Below are positions 10,795 through 21,349 of a DNA stretch of 64,000 nucleotides, one piece after another; position 1 is the stretch's first letter, and every line of letters begins with the position of its first letter. A program made the position numbers and the translations under genes. The notes beneath the pieces are model-generated. The model was not told where the DNA came from. It saw only the letters and a list, made by a program, of their open reading frames with translations, and did not search any database. The stretch covers positions 558,224 through 622,223 of the forward strand of contig JAESIW010000180.1 of the NCBI GenBank assembly GCA_016802295.1. Reading direction: 5' to 3'. Source of the stretch: Brachionus rotundiformis. Lineage: Eukaryota; Rotifera; Eurotatoria; Ploima; Brachionidae.

Positions 10795-11480
10795 AAATGT
10801 TTTTTGGGTGAATTGAGTATGCTGATTATGAATATAAACTTTGTTTTCGTCGAAATAGTGAGAATGAGTTGGAGGGAAGGATAATAGGTTAGATGATTGG
10901 AGAATTGTGAATATTGGACGAAACTTTGCGAAGAAAAAACAAATGATTTATTTTTTTGATAGTTTTTGCTTGTTTGTGTTTTTGACTTTTGAACCGAGCG
11001 TCGTAGACTGAAGGTCGACGTAGCGTTTTAAAGTACTAGAAAATTAATACCCGCCTAATTTTTTTTTTATCGAAACATTGGGGAGGATGAAGGCAATTGG
11101 CCAAAAATGACCTTAAAAATTGACTTTAAATTTTCTGCAGTATAGAAGTATTTTTTGGGCAGATTGAGATTGCTGATTAAGAGAGGATTATGAGAGAAAG
11201 GCGTGAAGGCTGAATTTAGGCAATATTTAAAATTTAAACAAGCCTAGAATAAGTCCTTTTCAACGACATGGCGATTTTATTAAAGAATCTGAATTCTACT
11301 CGAAAACTGGTTTTGAAACAAAAATAAGCTTTGTTTTTGGATAGGATGTGGGGATGAGTCGTAATGGTTGAATTTAGGCAATTTTAATAAGCAAACAAGA
11401 CGCCATTTTAAAAAACATAGCGATTTTATATAAGAATTTGAATTCTGCACGAGTCAGAAAATATGTTTTGTTGAAAAAAG
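10795..11480 (+). repeat. ~300-bp tandem repeat family, left-arm locus
   Basis: Diverged units with the GAGTATGCTGATTATGAATAT box, the GCGTCGTAGACTGAAGGTCGAC hairpin-like box near 10987-11020, the AACGACATGGCGATTTTAT box near 11262 and ATCTGAATTCTACTCG. The same family lies at 4.2-4.9, 44.3-45.8 and 63.4-64.0 kb. Confidence 0.75.
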
Positions 11481-11759
11481 AAAAGTTAATTTATTCAGGA
11501 TATGTAATCAGTTTTAAAAAATAATAATTGTCGACTGCTGTTAAATAAAGTTTATAAATTTTATAAATTACTTAATCGAAAGCTAATGAAAAAAAGCCAA
11601 GATTTTTAATAATTTTGAAAAAATTTCAAAATTAAAATCATTTTAACAATATTATTTGAATTCTTATAAATATTTTTTTTAATTTAAACTAAATATTTTT
11701 TAAGAAATTGGTGACTGTATTTTACATTTTTTTAAATTTTTTATTAATAATTTTTTAAT

Positions 11760-11835
11760 TTAAATTTATTTGAAACAAGCCTCAATTACTAAAATCTTAT
11801 CGATTTTATAAAAATCCTAGCGGCTAAAGGAACTC
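11760..11835 (-). repeat. Head segment of the repeat family, left arm
   Basis: On the minus strand this reads like TAAAATCGATAAGATTTTAG followed by TAATTGAGGCT, the same head that begins the repeat loci at 44280 and 63395. Here it stands alone and points away from the nearby units. Confidence 0.6.
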
Positions 11836-11924
11836 TCTTTTTTTTTAACAGTGTTAGGGTTTTGGGTACATGGTATTTAATTGAAAAAATCACTTATAAA
11901 AGATTATTTTTTTTTTAATTAATA

Positions 11925-12060
11925 CACTGGGGGCCGATCAGGCGGCAGGAAAAGGAAGAACCTTTATGAGAGTTGGTTTCATAAACCTTTTTTGGGGTTC
12001 AAGACGACCTTCAATTGTAAACGTTGACGGTTCCCCCTTTTCCACCCCATCAATATTAAT
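11925..12060. other. GC-richer unexplained block, left copy
   Basis: About 130 bp beginning near CTGGGGGCCGATCAGGCGGC and ending in CCCCCTTTTCCACCCC, clearly richer in G and C than its AT-rich flanks. Short open reading is possible in more than one frame, but no family is recognised. The mirror copy is at 12990-13125. Confidence 0.45.
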
Positions 12061-12344
12061 ATATCTGTAAAAACACTTTAATAGTCACTCATGCTAGTGG
12101 AATTCAAAGGTTTTATCAGAAAGCTTTGCAATTTCGTATAAAATGCTTTAAACAACAACTTATCAAACGACTTGAAATAATATTTAAAAAATATTAATTA
12201 ATTTAGATTAATTTAATTTAAAAACTATACTCGGATATGAAAATTCTATTGATGTATTATCCTAAAAGGCTTAATTTTGCTTTCTTTTAATTCTTGAATG
12301 ATTGTTTTAACAATATTTAACGATTAATAAAAATAAGTTAAATT

Positions 12345-12489
12345 AATTGAGAATTTCGCCAAAAACATCATTTTTTGTATAAAAAATACATTTTCATTTG
12401 ATGCAACCGCAATTCGCCTTCACGATTAGAACCAATCAAATGAGTGTCAAATGAAAAAACTGAAAATCAAATGACTGAAAATTTCGAAC
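12345..12489 (-). pseudogene. Helitron helicase C-terminal end, inverted copy
   Basis: By symmetry this is the reverse complement of 12561-12705 and encodes, on the minus strand, the end of a Helitron helicase (YTKNDVFGEILN before a stop). It lacks the upstream part, because the palindrome axis interrupts it. Confidence 0.55.
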
Positions 12490-12560
12490 CCAATAATGAT
12501 GGTCTACTTCTACGTCATCCAGTCTTTTCACATGGACAATTGTATGTAGCGGCTTCTCGT
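12490..12560. other. Single-copy spacer at the palindrome centre
   Basis: The only unduplicated sequence within 15.3 kb. The left arm ends ...ATTTCGAAC at 12489 and the right arm starts GTTCGAAAT at 12561. The spacer encodes Helitron helicase motif VI in frame with the right arm, so it is genomic sequence and not a sequencing adapter. Confidence 0.85.
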
Positions 12561-12705
12561 GTTCGAAATTTTCAGTCATTTGATTTTCAGTTTTTTCATT
12601 TGACACTCATTTGATTGGTTCTAATCGTGAAGGCGAATTGCGGTTGCATCAAATGAAAATGTATTTTTTATACAAAAAATGATGTTTTTGGCGAAATTCT
12701 CAATT
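12490..12705 (+). pseudogene. Helitron PIF1-like helicase C-terminus spanning the palindrome axis
   Basis: The 71-bp spacer 12490-12560 and the first part of the right arm read in one frame as LLLRHPVFSHGQLYVAASRV, then RNF. This is the conserved helicase motif VI region of Helitrons and closely matches LLLRKRVFSHGQLYVAASRV in the Helitron at 62930-62985. After broken codons the frame ends YTKNDVFGEILN and a stop, like the end of the 63.1-kb Helitron. Everything upstream of motif VI is missing. The palindrome axis therefore lies inside a Helitron coding region. Confidence 0.75.
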
Positions 12706-12989
12706 AATTTAACTTATTTTTATTAATCGTTAAATATTGTTAAAACAATCATTCAAGAATTAAAAGAAAGCAAAATTAAGCCTTTTAGGATAATACATCA
12801 ATAGAATTTTCATATCCGAGTATAGTTTTTAAATTAAATTAATCTAAATTAATTAATATTTTTTAAATATTATTTCAAGTCGTTTGATAAGTTGTTGTTT
12901 AAAGCATTTTATACGAAATTGCAAAGCTTTCTGATAAAACCTTTGAATTCCACTAGCATGAGTGACTATTAAAGTGTTTTTACAGATAT

Positions 12990-13125
12990 ATTAATATTGA
13001 TGGGGTGGAAAAGGGGGAACCGTCAACGTTTACAATTGAAGGTCGTCTTGAACCCCAAAAAAGGTTTATGAAACCAACTCTCATAAAGGTTCTTCCTTTT
13101 CCTGCCGCCTGATCGGCCCCCAGTG
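12990..13125. other. GC-richer unexplained block, right copy
   Basis: Mirror of 11925-12060. One plus-strand frame reads EGRLEPQKRFMKPTLIKVLP, which looks protein-like, but I cannot place it in a family. It lies about 290 bp beyond the Helitron helicase stop. Confidence 0.45.
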
Positions 13126-13214
13126 TATTAATTAAAAAAAAAATAATCTTTTATAAGTGATTTTTTCAATTAAATACCATGTACCCAAAACCCTAACACT
13201 GTTAAAAAAAAAGA

Positions 13215-14256
13215 GAGTTCCTTTAGCCGCTAGGATTTTTATAAAATCGATAAGATTTTAGTAATTGAGGCTTGTTTCAAATAAATTTAAATTAAAAAAT
13301 TATTAATAAAAAATTTAAAAAAATGTAAAATACAGTCACCAATTTCTTAAAAAATATTTAGTTTAAATTAAAAAAAATATTTATAAGAATTCAAATAATA
13401 TTGTTAAAATGATTTTAATTTTGAAATTTTTTCAAAATTATTAAAAATCTTGGCTTTTTTTCATTAGCTTTCGATTAAGTAATTTATAAAATTTATAAAC
13501 TTTATTTAACAGCAGTCGACAATTATTATTTTTTAAAACTGATTACATATCCTGAATAAATTAACTTTTCTTTTTTCAACAAAACATATTTTCTGACTCG
13601 TGCAGAATTCAAATTCTTATATAAAATCGCTATGTTTTTTAAAATGGCGTCTTGTTTGCTTATTAAAATTGCCTAAATTCAACCATTACGACTCATCCCC
13701 ACATCCTATCCAAAAACAAAGCTTATTTTTGTTTCAAAACCAGTTTTCGAGTAGAATTCAGATTCTTTAATAAAATCGCCATGTCGTTGAAAAGGACTTA
13801 TTCTAGGCTTGTTTAAATTTTAAATATTGCCTAAATTCAGCCTTCACGCCTTTCTCTCATAATCCTCTCTTAATCAGCAATCTCAATCTGCCCAAAAAAT
13901 ACTTCTATACTGCAGAAAATTTAAAGTCAATTTTTAAGGTCATTTTTGGCCAATTGCCTTCATCCTCCCCAATGTTTCGATAAAAAAAAAATTAGGCGGG
14001 TATTAATTTTCTAGTACTTTAAAACGCTACGTCGACCTTCAGTCTACGACGCTCGGTTCAAAAGTCAAAAACACAAACAAGCAAAAACTATCAAAAAAAT
14101 AAATCATTTGTTTTTTCTTCGCAAAGTTTCGTCCAATATTCACAATTCTCCAATCATCTAACCTATTATCCTTCCCTCCAACTCATTCTCACTATTTCGA
14201 CGAAAACAAAGTTTATATTCATAATCAGCATACTCAATTCACCCAAAAAACATTTT
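13215..14256 (-). repeat. ~300-bp repeat family, right-arm locus
   Basis: Mirror of 10795-11835. The head segment is on the plus strand at 13226-13285 and diverged units lie on the minus strand at about 13570-14256, including the TCGACCTTCAGTCTACGACGC box near 14031. Confidence 0.75.
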
Positions 14257-14864
14257 GAAATTATTTGGACAGTCAGGAAAATTTTTAGTGTTCTTTCCAT
14301 TTCTCAAATAGTTTTCCTTGCTTTCATTTGCCAAAAAATTAAAAATCCAAAGATCAACTCAACAAATAATTTTCCCACATTTTTGAGACTGAGACGTTTA
14401 AATACACTTTGGTCAAATAATCGACTCACCTAAAAAAACATACAACGAAATATATATTTAAAAAATCCACTATATTTAATCCCAAGAATTAAATTTATTT
14501 TAAAAATTTAAAAAATCGAGTGCAATTAAAAAAAGCATTGAATTAAAAATTTTCAACCATTCCACTAAAAATTAAAAAAGTCACGAATTTAAATTTGTTT
14601 AGAAAATTCGAAAAAATCGACGGGAATATTTTAAATTATTATTATGGCAACGTATCTTGTAGAGCATAGCATTAATTTTTTTAAGAATTTTCCGTTTAAA
14701 GTCAAAGTTTGTTTATATTTTAGACTTACTATGACAACAAAAAAATTTTAGTTTTTCTATTACGACTAAACGCAATTTTTTTCGAATATTCGTTTAGAAA
14801 ACTTATTTTTAACGAAAAGAAATTTATTTTTGCCTATATCAAAAATTTATGTGTATCAGCAATA
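14257..14864. promoter_or_regulatory. Upstream region of the methyltransferase, right copy
   Basis: AT-rich, mirror of 10186-10794. No specific element is seen. Confidence 0.25.
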
Positions 14865-15650
14865 ATGAATTTAGATAAAAAGATTATTTTTTTTTTTATT
14901 ATTCAATTCGCTTTACTCTATCTTTGGAAAAATTTTCAAAAAAATCAATTAAAAACTAAAAAAGATGATTTAAATGTAAAACATACGAAGACAAATATAG
15001 ATGATTTAAAACGTATTTTTTTAAAATATGGAACAGATAAACATGATCATTTTTATCACAACTTGTATGGTTTTTATATCGGTCATAAAAGAAATGAAAA
15101 ATTGAATGTTTTAGAAATTGGTTTAGGGTGTCGCCAGTCTTTTGGTGTCGGTAAATCATTATTATCATGGAAAGAATATTTAAAAAATTCGCAAATATCT
15201 ATTTTTGAATATAATGGAAAATGTGCCGAAAAATTTCGAGACAAACTTGATAATTTATACATTGGCGATCAAAGTAATTTTGATGACTTAAAACAGGTTG
15301 AAAAAACTGGTCCTTATGACATAATTATAGATGATGGAGGACATACAAGAAAACAAATGTTATTTAGCTTTGCTGGTCTATTTCCACTCATAAAAAAAGG
15401 AGGAATTTATGTTGTTGAAGATTTATATCATGCCAATTTTTCTCGATCAAATAATTTCAACGACTATCAGAAATCAATGGTCGATCTGGTTTACGATATA
15501 ATTCATACAATGGTTTACGAAGGTCAAGATAGACCAATATCATTTAAAAGTTATGGTTCAGAATTACAAAATGGTATAAAATATATAACTAAAAATATTC
15601 TTTCAGTAAATTGTTTCAGACACTCTTGTGCTTTTGTTAAAAAAGGTTAA
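14865..15650 (+). CDS. Membrane-anchored class I SAM-dependent methyltransferase (right-arm copy)
   Basis: Same 261-residue protein as the left copy, residue for residue as translated. It has an N-terminal signal anchor (6-22), a MycE-like methyltransferase domain with LEIGLG at 83-88, IDDGGH at 155-160 and VVED at 183-186. The gene is complete, starts ATG after TATCAGCAATA and ends TAA. Two identical copies facing each other could pair as hairpin transcripts only if transcription reads through the axis. Gene conversion between the arms is one explanation for the identity; a very recent duplication or an assembly artefact are others. Confidence 0.85.
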   Translation: MNLDKKIIFFFIIQFALLYLWKNFQKNQLKTKKDDLNVKHTKTNIDDLKRIFLKYGTDKHDHFYHNLYGFYIGHKRNEKLNVLEIGLGCRQSFGVGKSLLSWKEYLKNSQISIFEYNGKCAEKFRDKLDNLYIGDQSNFDDLKQVEKTGPYDIIIDDGGHTRKQMLFSFAGLFPLIKKGGIYVVEDLYHANFSRSNNFNDYQKSMVDLVYDIIHTMVYEGQDRPISFKSYGSELQNGIKYITKNILSVNCFRHSCAFVKKG

Positions 15651-16064
15651 TTTATTCCTTTTTGAAAATTATTCTTTAGAAGCAAAAATTTAAATAAAAT
15701 CTGTCTAATAATTTTTTTTTATAAAAGAGTTAATTTAATTTAAAAGGTTAATAATTTTCATTATTTTGATATAAATAATTTAGATTTTTTTCATTGGCTT
15801 GCATCTGGAGATGGAAAGCATGTTCGTTCGTTGAAAAGAAATCCATCTGAATGTAAATTGAATTTATTTAAAAACTTTTGAACTAACAAGAGAAAAAAAT
15901 TATTGGTGATGAGAATAAAAAAAAAAAAATAATTAATTTGCAAATGCAATTAATGTTTTTGAAGCTTTCAACGCCTTACCCCTTCTTTCGAAAATAATTA
16001 AAATTACTAATAAATCGAATTAAAAATTATAAAATAAAAATGAAATTGAATTTTGAGGTTCTCT
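15651..16064. other. AT-rich spacer, right arm
   Basis: Mirror of 8986-9399. No gene seen. Confidence 0.5.
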
Positions 16065-19000
16065 CAAAAAATTTTTTTAAAAATCATATATCTGTAGTAG
16101 CGGACAATATCTTTGTAAAGATACTGATTGGCACGATGATCACGCCTATTCAAGTCAGAAAAAATGAGTTAACATTGTTCGTGGTTCAGTATCGGCCATA
16201 TTTTGTATATTGTTTGGATTAAAAACATTATTTTGTCTGTTCTGCAAGTGAATTAACAGACGAATTAGAGTGTGAGATATATTGTGACGTTTAAAGCTAA
16301 TTATCTTATCAAAAGCTTCAATTGAACTGACATATCTCTTCCGCTCATACGTTTTTATCTCATCATGAATTTCTTCATTGACTTGATTCGTAAAATCAGC
16401 TGCAATATTGTACCCATTATTTTCAACTTCTTCACGAGTAACTCCCATTCGGCATAAGGAATGATATTATTAAGACCCTGTGCTTGAACGTTCACACGAT
16501 CATTTCCTTTGCAGACATAATTGAAAATGTATTTCATGGAGGTTAAATTACCACATATTCCAAATTAATGTGGCATTGGATCTTTTACAACATTGCCGGA
16601 TTATAGGGAATAACAAAACGACTGTCAAGTTCATGTCCTCTTATGTTAAAAGATCTGTCATTATTTCTTCTCCGATACAATGGATAGTTATTTACCCGCA
16701 TTACGGTTGAATCGCTGTACTGTTTGGGAAATCCTTTGGAACAACGATTACCATATTGTTTCATGCATGAACTGTTGGGCAGGGATGATTCGTGTATCAT
16801 CTTTGATTTCACAAGTTCATACAATTCTCTGTCTAATTCAGGATCTGGCACAAATAATTTGATCGATTAGATCCGGTGTTGATGGCTTATCGTTTTGTCT
16901 CATCAAAGGCAACACATGATCATGTGGGAGACCTCTTTTTTGATATTCCTTTACCCGTACAAAAGCTTCGACAACTCCAATCTTGTGCTCGGTGTTGACA
17001 TCATTCCAAAACTCTCTCTACTTCAGATTATACATACGTGAACACATATCAGGCCGAAATAAATATGTTTGTCCGTCGCCAAATGTCCTATGTAATTCAG
17101 GCAAATGAGGATTTGAAGTGAATGTAACAAAGTAATTGGCTTTGCCAAAACGTCCTACTAATCCAATGCATCGAAGTAGTGCTGTTTCATAGCTCTATCA
17201 CTACCTTCAAACGTTGAAGGAAGTATAAAAGCTCTTCCAACTCTCTCCATTGGATTAAAATTACCATTTATTCGGTCCATTATGTCCTGATAATCCATTA
17301 TCCTAAGGCGATTCTGATTATTTCGAATAAATTGTAAATAACTCGATTCTGATTATGCAGATATCTTGGATCATACCCGGCTTCACTTTATGGAAAAAGC
17401 AATGGAAAACACATCGGATCACAATTCGGATTCCTCAAGTCAATGCTTTGCATATGGTTATATGGATGCTGTGGTACAATATTTATTAGAGGCTTATCAA
17501 GTTGCCTTGCTTGAGCATAAACAATTACACCGTCGTCAGCTAAACCATCTTTGTCATTAAACACAGCTGCTATTTCCGCGCTAACAGCCATATCAGCAAT
17601 TTGTCTTTTTCCTCTTGTATTGGCAGGTACATTAACATTACGTGGAACAAATCGGGTAATCCACATTTGAACAGTAAAAGAATCTTCCTGATTTTGCTGA
17701 TGAAGAACTTCTCTATTTGTCAAAATTAACTGCTTTAGTGGATTCGAGGCTCTCATCATCTGATTTAAATTATGAACAGTATCTTCATTGATATTAGAAT
17801 TGTTTTTGTTACCATTCTCAAGCATACTCTCAACAATCGCTCGATCTGAGTCCAACATAAGATACTGTGCAGCTCTTAGATTCATATTACCATTTGGTCC
17901 ATTAAACATTGGAGGAATGCGGTAATAAACGGAACCATGAATTTTATAAAGATAAAGCAATCGATTATTACGCCTTTCATTAAACCGTGCCATATCATTG
18001 TAAACATTATCTAAGTCTTCAGGATTAAAATTTGGCTTAACGGCTGCCATCGCAAAAAGAGAGTTGTACTGGTGTATATTAATCAAAAACTCTTTCGTGA
18101 GTTGGCTTTGAACTTCGTATACAGGGTTTAATAAGTGAACCAATGTTGGACGAAATTGATCAATAATAGGAACAACAATTTTGTTACTTTCACAACATAG
18201 TTTGTAATTCCCGCTTCGATTGACTTCCTTTGGCCAGTATAATGCATTGCAATACTGGCAAGAATGTTCGAACTGGCCTTGATTGTAAATTTCTATCACA
18301 TTTGCCCTTTCTATATTCCTTTCCATAAAAAGAGAACGATTAATTCGACGTTCACCTCTTCGTTCAATTACTAAACCCAGTCGTTGAAGTCGCTCTTCAC
18401 GAGTTTCATTCTCTCTTATTCGAGCTCGTTAATCTCTTTGATATTGTAACCTTCTCTCGCGCTGCTCAGAAGTCTCATTTAAACGTCGATTCCTTTGCCT
18501 CTCAGACTCAATAGACACTCGATTATTTGCATCTTCAGATGTTTCATTTGCACGTCGAGTTCTATGTCTCGCTGCGTCAAGTGAAAGACGGTTTTCTGTA
18601 TCTTCTGGTGTTTCATTAGCTCTTAGGGAACTTTGACGATTTGATTGAGATGAAAAACGATCTTGAGTTTGTTCAACACTCTCATTTGCACGCCTAATTC
18701 TCTCTCGCATCGATCTCGAAATAATTAAAATATGCCTATGTCGATTCGATCAAGTTGATTGGTTAAATTTCTTCTTGTTCGAATAGGTGTTGTCGCTGAT
18801 AGACCATTATTAGTCAAAGGAATCCTGTTTAACCTGTTGTCCCAATCAATTTTTGATGGCGATCTTCTTCTTCGTCTTGAACTTGTTGGTCTGCCAGGAC
18901 GTGTAACAAAAGATGTTTCGGGTATATTTTCAGTCTCATTTGAATTAATATCGGAAGATTCGTCATTTTCAGCAAAACCTAGATCTTTTGAATATAATTA

Positions 19001-19475
19001 TAATGAATAAACATTAATTATAAAATAAAACTAACTCTGTTCAAGCTGTGATGTTATATCAGCAATGGACTCTTGATGATCGATTGAAGTCATTTGCTGA
19101 TCAAGTGGGTACTCATGTTGAATACTCATTGGCTCAGTCTCACTTATTTGAACTTGGATTGCAAATGATGCCGATGTTCCTGGTCGCTGATTATAATTTG
19201 TTTGTTCTTGGTTAATGTCTAAAATAAAATGTTTATTTATACAATTGCTAGAGATTTATATTTTACGATTAAATCTTGTTTTTAAGGTTATATAAGTTAT
19301 TCTTCGACCCGTTCTTTGGTGGAACTGACGTTCCAATTCCAAATTAGACCAACCATTAACGGCGCAAAGACTAAATGATTTTTTTATGTTCTTATCATCT
19401 TTGGTCGAAAATGCGGTTTCTAACTAAATAAAAATAACAAAATGTAATTTAAATAAGTAGATTACTTGGTGGCGT
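16065..19475 (-). pseudogene. Helitron Rep half, right-arm copy (broken)
   Basis: Mirror of the left-arm Helitron. It has the same exons, the RRANETxE repeats (18429-18710), the CQYCNALYW region (17388-18326), the Helitron_like_N domain with HDH, and the YIFNYVCKGN two-tyrosine region (16490-16537). It shares all the same stops. Small differences from the left copy include CCAGATCC for CGAGATCC near 16850 and CAACCG for CACACG near 16705, which change single residues. The helicase half is absent from the arm, although the tail of a helicase lies at the axis, with the methyltransferase between them in opposite order to a normal Helitron. Confidence 0.85.
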
Positions 19476-20053
19476 TGTAATTTATTTTTATTAATTTTGT
19501 TACTCTACAATCTAATATTATAAAAGTTAAAAATATTTTAGTCTAGCTGTAACAGAGAATGAGAAATATCCGTCTCTCTACGCATTATCTCGATTCAGTG
19601 TCTGCTCAACATAAAAAAAAAGTTTAAAAATAAAGAGATTAAAGATGGGTTCCTGTCGATTATTGCCTCAAAGATTATTTTCATTAACTAAACCTTGCAT
19701 GACCCCGGTCACTCACTTTGAAAGGAATCTATTAGAAATACATCCAAAAAATTATACTACCTGAAAAAGATAAATTGATGTTGATAAAATTTAGAAAATG
19801 AATAAATCATTCGATTTATTTCCTTAAAAAAATAAAAAAGTGAAAAACTTCAAATCTAATGAAAAACTTTTACTTTTATACGATTGAATGAAACTAAATG
19901 ATAACAGTCGTACGAAAGTCGATTCTTTCTATTTTATAAATATTAAATTTAAAATATAGAGCTAATGTTCTGAAATTTAAACTTAATTAATTAATTTAAA
20001 CTAAAAAATTAAAATACATATATAATTTTGATAAATTGCATAGTTAATCGAAA

Positions 20054-21253
20054 TTAAGTTAACTGATTCAATGTTTGAGATAACTTAAGTCGGCAAATTT
20101 GTGAACCCATTCTATCAAAGACTAACCGTCTAAAAATCAATTTTGTAAAAGCTCGATCAAGTTTGAACACATCTCCTCTTATTTTTTTACGAAAATCGAC
20201 TTCAAAAGCTTTGATTTTTATGTCGATTTTTCGAATTACATGAGCCCAACAGTTGACTCTTTTTTCACAAACAAAAACCTGCTCAAATCCATTTGTTATA
20301 GTTTTTGCATTATCAGCTATATTAATTCTCAGATCGATCATCTTATTTTATATTTTTTCAGCAATCAATTTTATTGCTTTGAAAAAAAAGCATAATCTAT
20401 TTCTTTTTCTCTTGTACAAAGAGCGAGCCCGAATGGGTGAAATTTTTTGGCTCTATCCGTCGTTCCTCCCGTAATAGCGGGAAAATTGCCATAAGTTAAC
20501 TTATAAGTTGTATCTGATAAGATAAACTTTGCTTCCAATGCAAATTTGACTAGCCTCTTGGTAGTTAAAAAAACTCTAATAAACTGATTTGGATAGGCTT
20601 CGTATTCAAAGTGATCAACAAATACCGTATCTTCTTCCTCAGGTATACTTGAAATTTGCTCACACCAATCTTTGAATTCTCGCATAGTAGGATGAGATGT
20701 TTCATTTATTTTTCAAACGATTTCTTCAAATAATACAATTAAATCCTGATGCTTTTTGCGGATTAAGCCCTAGTTGAATTAATTTATGTTTTATTTATTC
20801 AGGATTAAGGTTTAAATTGTCGTATTCCCAAATTTTTTGAATAACTAAATCACTTTCATCTTTTTTTTAATTTTTTTTTTATAGACTCTTTGTGATTGGA
20901 ATGTTGTTATGGGATATGAAACATGCGCCTTTTGAATCTTCAGTTAGCTCTAAATACAATCCGGCTCGACAACCATTTTTTTATTGACTGCAATAATAGA
21001 GAAATTATTTATCGTCTTGAAAATAAAATATGAAACTTTCACCGTGAATTTGCCCATTTGCTTTTTGCTTTTGCATTTCGTAAAAGTTGTCAAATTCTGA
21101 AAAGAATTGGTATGTGACAGCTTTGCCTCGAAGTTTTAAGTTAGACTTAGTCTTTACAATTGGCAAGTCAAGTTCCCCAGCGTCAAACAGTGTCGATTCA
21201 ACAGCATTACCTAAGAAGCTTTCAGATGATTGAGTTTTTTGTTCTTCAGACAT
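20054..21253 (-). pseudogene. MULE-type transposase pseudogene
   Basis: Likely start ATG at 21253 (MSEEQKTQSSESFLGN). The N-terminal frame stops at 21005, and stops follow through about 20690. 20371-20685 then encodes ILSDTTYKLTYGNFPAITGG and TTDRAKKFHPFGLAL, the typical start of a MULE DDE domain. 20054-20341 encodes INIADNAKTITNGF (second Asp region) and RVNCWAHVIRKI (C-x2-H-like motif). The C-terminal SWIM/zinc part is missing. It has no FLYWCH domain and differs from the transposase at 29.4 kb. The palindrome boundary cuts through its 3' end at 20165. Confidence 0.75.
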
Positions 21254-21349
21254 TTTTAAGAAAAGAATAAAAATCATGATTAAAAATTTATTATTATTTA
21301 TATATTTGTAACAAATTAATTTGCTAACAATATTAATAAGTGTCAATTA

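Larger units (their letters stand above)
4893..12489. repeat. Left arm of the giant palindrome
   Basis: Bases 4893-12489 are the reverse complement of 12561-20165 with very few differences. Paired positions sum to 25050 across almost the whole arm (for example the methyltransferase at 9400-10185 and 14865-15650). The sum drifts by about 8 at the outer end because of small indels near 5060. Visible mismatches include base pairs near 8203, 8343, 5170 and 5235. The arm holds a MULE tail, a broken Helitron half, a methyltransferase gene and repeat-family units. Confidence 0.95.
12561..20165. repeat. Right arm of the giant palindrome
   Basis: Reverse complement of 4893-12489. The outer end at about 20151-20165 (GCTCGATCAAGTTTG) lies inside the MULE pseudogene, which continues uninterrupted beyond the arm. 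The right side therefore looks like the original locus and the left arm like the derived copy. Confidence 0.95.

Noticed and set aside
17366..17560. 64-residue frame beginning MDHTRLHFMEKAMENTSDHN (and its mirror at 7490-7684)
   Set aside because: Shadow frame opposite the Helitron Cys-region exon.
4893..20165. Palindrome as a sequencing-adapter artefact
   Set aside because: The 71-bp spacer encodes Helitron motif VI in frame with the arm and the arms differ at several sites. An assembly artefact of another kind remains possible and is stated in the findings.
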